NCBI GenBank assembly: GCA_030147225.1 | Contig: JASLAI010000043.1 | Span: 1-5,361 of the forward strand | Length of the DNA stretch: 5,361 nucleotides | Origin: Planococcus sp. (in: firmicutes) | Lineage (GTDB): Bacteria > Bacillota > Bacilli > Bacillales_A > Planococcaceae | Direction of reading: 5' to 3' | In this document: in pieces, positions 1 through 3,786 of the stretch | Layout: every line of letters begins with the position of its first letter | Numbering within the stretch: the first letter of the stretch is position 1 | The notes under the pieces: model-generated | Told to the model about the DNA's origin: nothing | Databases searched by the model: none | Seen by the model: the letters and a program-made list of their open reading frames with translations, nothing else | Made by a program: the position numbers and the translations under genes

Positions 1-1064
1 ATCTGTAAGGTTTCTTCAATCGTTTCCAAAAGGTTTTCCTGCGTTTTCTTCAAGGTATCGATTTCGACAATCCCGCGTTCATTTTCACGTGCGGTTTCGA
101 TCGAATTTATTTTCAGCATTTCAGAGTTTTTCAGCAGCAAATCATTGGTAGTGGCAGTGACTTGCTTTTGAGCTTCTACTGCTTTTAGCTGCTTGTTCAA
201 CGTCAATGCGATAGCAATTTGATTTTTCCACAACGGAATTGATGTCATAATGGAGGACTGAATCTTTTCCGCCAAGGTTTGGTTGGTTTGTTGGATCATT
301 CGGATCTGCGGTGCACTTTGTATGGTGATTTGGCGAGATAGCTGAAGATCATATAAGCGCTTTTCAAGACGATCCACATATTGCACCATATCATTGACTT
401 CTTGATAAACCATTTGATCATGGGAACTTTCCGCTTTTTTACGGAGAGCAGGAATTGTTTCATTCATGATTTCGTCGCGTTTCAGTTCAGCCGCTGCGAT
501 GTAAACGTTTAATGCCTGGAAATAAGTTTTATTTTGGTCATAAAGCTGCTCGAGCATTTGAACATCGTCCAGTAGCCCACGTTTTGAATGATCAAGTTGA
601 ATGCTGATGCGGTCAACTTGGCTGCTGAGTTTCTGGTACTTGCTCATCATTTCCTGAACCGAATATTTTGCTTTTGAGAACAACTTACGGATTCCGGTTT
701 TTTTTCCTTGCGTCAATTCTTCCGGATTTAATTCCTCCAGTTTTTTCATCAAATCGTGAAGGACGTCACCGACAGGGCCGATGTCTTGGCGTTGCACATG
801 GTCGAGCATTTTATGCGAAAACTGGCTGAGCTGGTTTTGTGCATTGGCACCATAAGTCAGAATGGCTTCGTTATCGCCGGTTGGAATTTGCTTGGCAAGT
901 GCGCGTGCCTTAGCCTGTTCATCTTTTGTTAAACGATCCATTAGAGCAACGGGGCGGCCTTCAGCCTGTTCAGCAACAGCCTGCTCCTGTTTTTCCAATT
1001 GCACACCAAAAGGTGATTCCAAAAGATCATCCAATTCACTTTGAGTTGATGGTTTTTCTGTCAT
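1..1064 (-). CDS. yaaN: YaaN/TelA-family toxic anion resistance protein (3' end beyond window)
   Basis: An open minus-strand frame begins at ATG 1064-1062 and runs without a stop to the left edge, giving 354 codons. The Bacillus relative is about 385 residues, so roughly 30 C-terminal residues are missing. It is a soluble, mostly helical, coiled-coil-rich protein. Family-typical blocks are visible: DRLTKDEQ...AKQIPTGDNEAILTYG (about 43-72), the segment ending in the LMKKLEELNPEEL helix (about 105-117), YFQALNVYIAAAELK (181-195), and IQSAPQIRMIQQ followed by IQSSIMTSIPLWKNQIAIA (248-286). TelA proteins are tied to tellurite, antibiotic and envelope-stress tolerance, but no biochemical activity is established. 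A GAGGGAG ribosome binding site lies about nine bases before the ATG, inside the end of xpaC. The 29-base overlap implies co-transcription and probably translational coupling. Family assignment is firm; the function is known only from phenotypes. Confidence 0.93.
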   Translation of the reverse strand, partial: MTEKPSTQSELDDLLESPFGVQLEKQEQAVAEQAEGRPVALMDRLTKDEQAKARALAKQIPTGDNEAILTYGANAQNQLSQFSHKMLDHVQRQDIGPVGDVLHDLMKKLEELNPEELTQGKKTGIRKLFSKAKYSVQEMMSKYQKLSSQVDRISIQLDHSKRGLLDDVQMLEQLYDQNKTYFQALNVYIAAAELKRDEIMNETIPALRKKAESSHDQMVYQEVNDMVQYVDRLEKRLYDLQLSRQITIQSAPQIRMIQQTNQTLAEKIQSSIMTSIPLWKNQIAIALTLNKQLKAVEAQKQVTATTNDLLLKNSEMLKINSIETARENERGIVEIDTLKKTQENLLETIEETLQ

Positions 1065-1743
1065 GTTCCACGTCTCCCTCTTGTTCAGGTTCTGGCTGTA
1101 CGAGTAATTTTTGGTTATTGTGCTGATCAACAGCCAACTTTGCATAATCCAATTCCATGCGCAATTTTTCAACATCGCTGGATAGAACATGTTTCAAGTC
1201 CTGTTCCATCACTTTGTTTAGTGATAACAGCATTTCCCGCGTATCCTGCAAGGCCACACGCATTTCCTGGTCTTTAACAGGTTGACCAACCAATAGTGTA
1301 TATTTTTCCGTCAATTCAATGGCTGAATCCAGGTGAGAATAAAAGAAAGGCTCAGCTAAATAAAATTTTCTTGGATTTTGCTGGACGACTGTAATAATTT
1401 TGTTGGCAATTTTTGTCATGTCCATTAATTGTTTAAACGATGAAATGGAACGTACTTTATAATAATTGCCTTGAAGTTGTTTGATCTTTTCCTTGCCTTC
1501 TTTTATCTGAGTACGCACATTTTTGTATTCACTGCGTGTCATGCCGAGGTTTTTGGAGTCAGAAGAAATCTGGACTTGCTTAATGGTGCTGTTGCTGGCA
1601 ATATAAGTTCCGGCAGCCACAGCTCCAGAAGCGATCAACCCAATTTCTGCACCCAAATAAAGCACAGGGAACATCACTGTCATCAGAGGCAAACTCACGG
1701 ATTGCCTTTTAATAAAATTTTCAATCGGCTTTAGGGGCTTCAT
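1036..1743 (-). CDS. xpaC: XpaC-like membrane protein (5-bromo-4-chloroindolyl phosphate hydrolysis family)
   Basis: This 235-residue protein starts MKPLKPIENF. I chose ATG 1743-1741 because an AAGGAGGT ribosome binding site (1750-1757) lies seven bases upstream. An in-frame GTG at 1761 would overlap that site. Residues about 16-50 are strongly hydrophobic, with two short segments split by a GAEIG turn, so an N-terminal membrane anchor or hairpin is likely. The rest is charged and helical, with coiled-coil character (KEGKEKIKQLQGNYYKVRS and later helices). The tail is acidic and polar (PEPEQEGDVEHD). XpaC was named after an X-phosphate hydrolysis phenotype, and no catalytic motif is evident here. 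Its place directly upstream of yaaN matches the conserved xpaC-yaaN order in Bacillus. The promoter region suggests sigma-A plus sigma-W control, which would fit an envelope-stress role. Assignment rests on architecture and synteny as well as sequence. Confidence 0.85.
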   Translation of the reverse strand: MKPLKPIENFIKRQSVSLPLMTVMFPVLYLGAEIGLIASGAVAAGTYIASNSTIKQVQISSDSKNLGMTRSEYKNVRTQIKEGKEKIKQLQGNYYKVRSISSFKQLMDMTKIANKIITVVQQNPRKFYLAEPFFYSHLDSAIELTEKYTLLVGQPVKDQEMRVALQDTREMLLSLNKVMEQDLKHVLSSDVEKLRMELDYAKLAVDQHNNQKLLVQPEPEQEGDVEHDRKTINSK

Positions 1744-1773
1744 GCAACGGACCTCCTTCACTGCTACTTAATC

Positions 1774-1801
1774 TATACGTCCTGAGCACTGAAAAGTTTC
1801 A
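1774..1801 (-). promoter_or_regulatory. Sigma-W-type ECF promoter of xpaC-yaaN
   Basis: Read on the minus strand, the -35 box is TGAAAC (1801-1796), followed by a 16-base spacer and the -10 box CGTATA (1779-1774). Both boxes and the spacing match the Bacillus sigma-W consensus. Transcription would start near 1767, giving an untranslated leader of about 24 bases with the AAGGAGGT site in the right place. From memory, the xpaC-yaaN operon of B. subtilis belongs to the sigma-W regulon, which supports the call. Confidence 0.75.
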
Positions 1802-1819
1802 TTTCAGCGCTTACTATAC

Positions 1820-1848
1820 CTTATATTTTACGTGAAACAGCAAGTCAA
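1820..1848 (-). promoter_or_regulatory. Sigma-A-type promoter of xpaC-yaaN
   Basis: On the minus strand, TTGACT (1848-1843) is followed by a 17-base spacer and TATAAG (1825-1820), five of six matches in each box. It lies upstream of the sigma-W-type promoter, so the operon may have basal expression plus a stress-induced start. Confidence 0.55.
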
Positions 1849-1888
1849 TACAAACTTTCGAATCCTTCCGTGAAATTAGGCTTAACTC

Positions 1889-1917
1889 TTTACAAGCCGG
1901 TAAAGATTTGGCACAAT
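1889..1917 (+). promoter_or_regulatory. Sigma-A-type promoter of the DUF1033 gene
   Basis: TTTACA (1889-1894), a 17-base spacer and CACAAT (1912-1917) place a start near 1924, about 20 bases before the gene's ATG with the AAGGGG ribosome binding site in between. It faces away from the xpaC promoters. The -10 box is a 4/6 match, so strength is uncertain. Confidence 0.55.
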
Positions 1918-1944
1918 GCTAATTAGATAGAAAAGGGGCAGGAA

Positions 1945-2244
1945 ATGATGCACGAAATTGTCTATATAAGAGCGGATTTTGAACCGTGGTGGATGTTTGA
2001 AGGCTGGGAAGAAAAAGTCGTTTCACGCCAGGAATTTAGAAGTTCTGAAGATGCTCGTATTTACTTGGAGGACTTAATGGAAAAGTTCGCCCAGCAATTT
2101 GCTGAGCACGAACAGAGAGGGATGGCTTTTACTAGTTATTGGAATGAAGAAGAAATGGAATATTGCGAAAAATGCGAAGAAGATTTGCAGATATTTCATG
2201 GTCTAATATGGCTATTTAATGGAGAACCACGAACAAGTTTTTAG
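1945..2244 (+). CDS. DUF1033 family small cytosolic protein
   Basis: This 99-residue acidic protein has no signal peptide or membrane segment. The N-terminal half carries the family-like pattern of a tyrosine-containing strand, then FEPWWMFEGWEE (12-23) and a FRSSEDARIYLEDL helix (31-44). The C-terminal part has YWNEEEMEYCEKCEEDLQIFHGL (65-87), including a single CxxC pair (C74, C77). The family is widespread in Bacillales, lactobacilli and streptococci and its function is unknown. The ribosome binding site AAGGGG (1933-1938) serves either of two adjacent ATG codons (1945 or 1948); I report the first. The gene has its own promoter. No terminator lies between its stop and the csp promoter seven bases on, so its transcript probably ends at the hairpin inside the csp leader. 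Family call from the tryptophan-rich pattern; no function inferred. Confidence 0.8.
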   Translation: MMHEIVYIRADFEPWWMFEGWEEKVVSRQEFRSSEDARIYLEDLMEKFAQQFAEHEQRGMAFTSYWNEEEMEYCEKCEEDLQIFHGLIWLFNGEPRTSF

Positions 2245-2250
2245 ATTTGT

Positions 2251-2278
2251 TTGACTTTTGTGGTCAATTTGATATAAT
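2251..2278 (+). promoter_or_regulatory. Strong sigma-A promoter of the csp gene
   Basis: TTGACT (2251-2256), a 16-base spacer and a perfect TATAAT (2273-2278) begin seven bases after the DUF1033 stop codon. Transcription should start near 2285, about 143 bases upstream of the csp ATG. A long leader is a known trait of cold shock genes. Confidence 0.75.
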
Positions 2279-2284
2279 AAACGT

Positions 2285-2427
2285 AACAACATGAAGTCTT
2301 CACCAATTACAGCTATTCACATATTTCCAAAAGTGATCAGCAAGTGATGGTACTTTTGGAAATATGTGAATTTTTTTATTGGAAAGATTCCATATTGAAA
2401 ATTTTTTTACCACAGGAGGTAATTTAC
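2285..2427 (+). promoter_or_regulatory. Structured 5' leader of csp (putative attenuator or thermosensor)
   Basis: The predicted leader contains, in order: a CCAAT (2303-2307), the 20-bp terminator-like hairpin (2315-2371), ATTGG (2378-2382) immediately after its T-run, a partial second copy of the hairpin's left arm (2387-2401, ATTC-CATATT-G-AAAA), a second T7 run (2402-2408), and the AGGAGGT ribosome binding site (2414-2420). The right arm of the first hairpin can pair either with the true left arm (20 bp) or, more weakly, with the downstream copy (2361-2371 with 2387-2396, 10 bp and one bulge). The ribosome binding site is not itself sequestered in any strong pairing I can see. Confidence 0.5.
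2315..2377 (+). terminator. Perfect 20-bp hairpin plus T7 in the csp leader (attenuator-like)
   Basis: Bases 2315-2334 are the exact reverse complement of 2352-2371, with a 17-base loop, and the right arm runs straight into TTTTTTT (2371-2377). The stem is AT-rich (6 G/C of 20) but very long. The shape is that of an intrinsic terminator, yet it lies about 30 bases after the csp start point and about 37 bases before its ribosome binding site. No convincing promoter lies between the hairpin and csp. It could end the DUF1033 transcript and also attenuate csp, with read-through under some condition. Structure is seen directly; regulation is inferred. Confidence 0.7.
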
Positions 2428-2628
2428 ATGCAAGAAGGAACAGTTAAATGGTTTAACTCAGAAAAAGGCTTTGGCTTCATCGAAGTTGAAGGCGGAGACG
2501 ATGTATTCGTACACTTCTCAGCAATCCAAGGCGAAGGCTTTAAAACGCTTGACGAAGGACAACGTGTTGAATTCGAAGTAGAAGAAGGCAACCGCGGACC
2601 TCAAGCTACAAACGTTAGCAAAGTTTAA
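2428..2628 (+). CDS. csp: Canonical CspA/CspB-family cold shock protein
   Basis: This 66-residue single-domain cold shock protein is an OB-fold RNA and single-stranded DNA chaperone of the cytoplasm. It matches Bacillus CspB numbering without gaps. RNP1 is KGFGFI (13-18) and RNP2 is VFVHF (26-30). The nucleic-acid-binding residues W8, F9, F15, F17, F27, H29, F30 and F38 are all present, as is R56. The start is ATG 2428, seven bases after a perfect AGGAGGT; the frame stays open upstream to a GTG at 2344, but that extension has no ribosome binding site and is not family-like. These proteins keep mRNA single-stranded and can act as antiterminators. The gene has a strong promoter, a long structured leader and a downstream terminator, so it is probably monocistronic. 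Which csp paralogue it is cannot be fixed from one locus, so only a generic symbol is given. Confidence 0.97.
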   Translation: MQEGTVKWFNSEKGFGFIEVEGGDDVFVHFSAIQGEGFKTLDEGQRVEFEVEEGNRGPQATNVSKV

Positions 2629-2633
2629 TAACC

Positions 2634-2665
2634 AAGAACCGCTCTTACCGGAGCGGTTCTTTTTT
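2634..2665 (+). terminator. Intrinsic terminator of csp
   Basis: An 11-bp perfect stem (2634-2644 with 2651-2661, AAGAACCGCTC and its complement) with a 6-base loop is followed by a T-run to 2665. It begins six bases after the csp stop codon. Confidence 0.92.
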
Positions 2666-2732
2666 ATATAAGCCGAAATTATAAACAGTCGAGTGAAGAA
2701 CTGTTGCTGCCGCGCCTAATCTTGCTGCTTGT

Positions 2733-2761
2733 TTGAATCATGATAGTAACTATACTATATA
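2733..2761 (+). promoter_or_regulatory. Possible sigma-A promoter with a long leader
   Basis: TTGAAT (2733-2738), a 17-base spacer and TATATA (2756-2761). An overlapping alternative is TTGTTT (2729-2734), 16 bases and TATACT (2751-2756). Either would give the divergent CSD gene a leader of about 170 bases containing the AGTTTC/GAAACT inverted repeat. The area is AT-rich, so chance matches are likely. Confidence 0.25.
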
Positions 2762-2867
2762 TTCCATATCCAGAAGGAAAAAGAGTTTCTCCATTTTATA
2801 ATCAGACTGATAGTTTCCATGTCACTTTTTCTTAAGAACAATGAAACTGTGCGCTTTGGTATGGCAG

Positions 2868-2893
2868 GTTTTTATTCGAGGAGAGAGGGGTAT
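2868..2893 (+). promoter_or_regulatory. Sigma-B-type promoter of the divergent CSD-DUF1232 pair
   Basis: GTTTTT (2868-2873; four of six against GTTTAA), a 14-base spacer and a perfect GGGTAT (2888-2893) match the Bacillus sigma-B (general stress) pattern. The start point would be near 2900, leaving a leader of about 35 bases with GGGAGG correctly placed before ATG 2935. It requires that the host carries sigma-B, which cannot be seen here. Confidence 0.5.
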
Positions 2894-2934
2894 AAATAAA
2901 TGACTAGACAAAGAGAATGTGGGAGGTTTTATAA

Positions 2935-3141
2935 ATGGAAGGCAAAGTTAAATCATTTGATGAAAACAAAGGTGTAGGCATGATTATAGGTGATAATGGA
3001 GAAGATTTCTTCTTCGAAGAGATTAATATCAATGTTGATGGATTCCGAAAACTGAATCCGGGCCAACCGGTGAAATTCACGGTATATGAAGGCGTTGCTG
3101 ATAAAGAGCGCGTAGCGACAAATGTCACATTGGTGTTCTAA
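2935..3141 (+). CDS. Divergent cold-shock-domain-like small protein
   Basis: This 68-residue cytosolic protein aligns along its whole length with the canonical Csp encoded upstream: GKVKSF, KGVGMI, a DFFFEE strand, GFRKLNPGQPVKF, and a final VATNV. In B. subtilis CspB numbering, position 8 is Ser not Trp, 15 Val, 17 Met, 29 Glu and 30 Glu. Phe is kept at 9, 27 and 38, and Lys at 13. The loop before the last strand is two residues longer (VADKER). The fold glycines and hydrophobic core positions survive, but the aromatic nucleic-acid-binding surface is largely lost, so canonical RNA chaperone activity is doubtful. The start is ATG 2935 with GGGAGG (2921-2926) eight bases ahead. A sigma-B-like promoter lies just upstream and a DUF1232 gene follows 53 bases on without a terminator. 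I know of no assigned function for this type. Confidence 0.85.
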   Translation: MEGKVKSFDENKGVGMIIGDNGEDFFFEEININVDGFRKLNPGQPVKFTVYEGVADKERVATNVTLVF

Positions 3142-3194
3142 CGCTAAATGCGACAGCTGCTTGATGACAAGAATGCACAAGGGGGAGAAAACAA

Positions 3195-3671
3195 ATGTCC
3201 AATGAATACTTGAACAAGCCATTGCCAAGTGAAAAAGAACAACAGGATTTCTATCAGAAGCTTCGGGCAAAAGTCCAGAATTGGGTGGACAGCAAACCGG
3301 GAGTAGTTGGCACAGTCAGCGGGTATGTTCTGTTTGCACCGGATTTGTTCCACCTCTTGACTCGAATGATGTTGGACAGCCGGATTGATGCCAAGAGCAA
3401 AGCCGCAGTAGGAGCGGGTATTTTGTATTTTATGGCACCGATTGATTTTCTTCCTGAGCTTCTCGTAGGTCCTGGTGGATTTTTGGATGATATTGTAGTG
3501 GCGGTATTTGTTCTTAATACCGTGTTAAACAAATTCCCAACAGAAGTCATAACAGATCACTGGGCAGGGGACGAAGATTTATTGGCACTTGTGAAGAAAA
3601 TCTCCAACTCAGGGAATAAATACGTTTCTAAATTGCCTGCAGGCCGATTGGTGAAACGTTTTACTAAATAA
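3195..3671 (+). CDS. YkvA-like DUF1232 membrane-associated protein
   Basis: This 158-residue protein has a DUF1232 (YkvA-type) core at about residues 68-110. The signature is a hydrophobic stretch ending in YFMAPIDFLPELL (78-90), then GPGGFLDDIVVAVFVLNTVL (92-111). The SPID-P...LDD pattern is the hallmark of the family, which is thought to lie in or on the membrane. No biochemical role is established. The N-terminal 65 residues form an amphipathic, charged region with a hydrophobic patch near 38-60. The C-terminus is basic (KLPAGRLVKRFTK). The start is ATG 3195 with GGGGGAG (3181-3187) seven bases ahead. No promoter or terminator is visible in the 53-base gap after the divergent CSD gene, so the two are probably one operon ended by the hairpin just downstream. 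Confidence 0.88.
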   Translation: MSNEYLNKPLPSEKEQQDFYQKLRAKVQNWVDSKPGVVGTVSGYVLFAPDLFHLLTRMMLDSRIDAKSKAAVGAGILYFMAPIDFLPELLVGPGGFLDDIVVAVFVLNTVLNKFPTEVITDHWAGDEDLLALVKKISNSGNKYVSKLPAGRLVKRFTK

Positions 3672-3681
3672 AGAAACAGAG

Positions 3682-3728
3682 GAAAAACCATGGATTTGCG
3701 CAGATCCATGGCTTTTCTTTGTTTTGAT
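3682..3728 (+). terminator. Intrinsic terminator of the CSD-DUF1232 operon
   Basis: CCATGGAT (3688-3695) pairs with ATCCATGG (3704-3711) around an 8-base loop. After one A-C mismatch the stem extends through GAAAA/TTTTC (3682-3686 with 3713-3717), followed by TTTGTTTT. It starts 11 bases after the DUF1232 stop codon. Confidence 0.85.
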
Positions 3729-3732
3729 AAAT

Positions 3733-3768
3733 AAATGACCAAACTCCTGTAAGCGAGTTTGGTCATTT
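3733..3768 (-). terminator. Intrinsic terminator of the ABC-F gene, possibly bidirectional
   Basis: A perfect 14-bp stem (3733-3746 with 3755-3768) surrounds an 8-base loop. On the minus strand it is followed by the T-rich ATTTATTTATC, 18 bases past the ABC-F stop codon. On the plus strand only TTTT follows, so it may also back up the DUF1232 terminator. Confidence 0.8.
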
Positions 3769-3786
3769 TCAAATTGCAAATTGTTT

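Larger units (their letters stand above)
2666..2934 (+). other. Intergenic region without a convincing gene, upstream of the divergent CSD gene
   Basis: The gene-free stretch runs from the csp stop (2628) to 2934, including the csp terminator. It is AT-rich after about 2730. It holds a weak sigma-A-like candidate (TTGAAT 2733-2738, 17 bases, TATATA 2756-2761), an interrupted inverted repeat (AGTTTC 2812-2817 with GAAACT 2843-2848), a 10-base palindrome (2829-2838, TTCTTAAGAA), and a sigma-B-like promoter at its end. I see no tRNA, convincing small RNA gene or mobile element remnant. Confidence 0.5.

Noticed and set aside
862..1126. Plus-strand frames opposite yaaN and the end of xpaC
   Set aside because: Cys/Ser-rich translations without ribosome binding sites, lying antisense to well-supported family genes.
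1471..1734. Plus-strand 87-codon frame opposite xpaC
   Set aside because: No ribosome binding site or family-like pattern; it is the antisense shadow of xpaC.
1744..1761. In-frame GTG at 1761 as an earlier xpaC start (MKEVRC... extension)
   Set aside because: Those codons are the AAGGAGGT ribosome binding site of the ATG at 1743; a GTG start has no site of its own.
2344..2427. In-frame GTG 2344 or ATG 2347 as a longer csp start adding 28 residues
   Set aside because: It starts inside the leader hairpin loop, has no ribosome binding site, and adds a tail foreign to the family, while ATG 2428 has a perfect AGGAGGT and gives the exact family length.
2900..2977. 25-codon frame (MTRQREC...) overlapping the start of the divergent CSD gene, preceded by a GAGGGG
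   Set aside because: The purine-rich stretch is better explained as part of the sigma-B-like -10 region; a start near 2900 would leave the frame without a leader or ribosome site. The frame has no recognisable features.
3148..3213. 21-codon frame between the CSD and DUF1232 genes
   Set aside because: No ribosome binding site, and it runs into the start of the DUF1232 gene out of frame with no coding character.
3771..3785. Short tandem AAATTGC/AAATTGT after the ABC-F stop as a repeat element
   Set aside because: Two 6-base matches in an AT-rich tail are not significant; no CRISPR-like or insertion-sequence repeats exist anywhere in the window.
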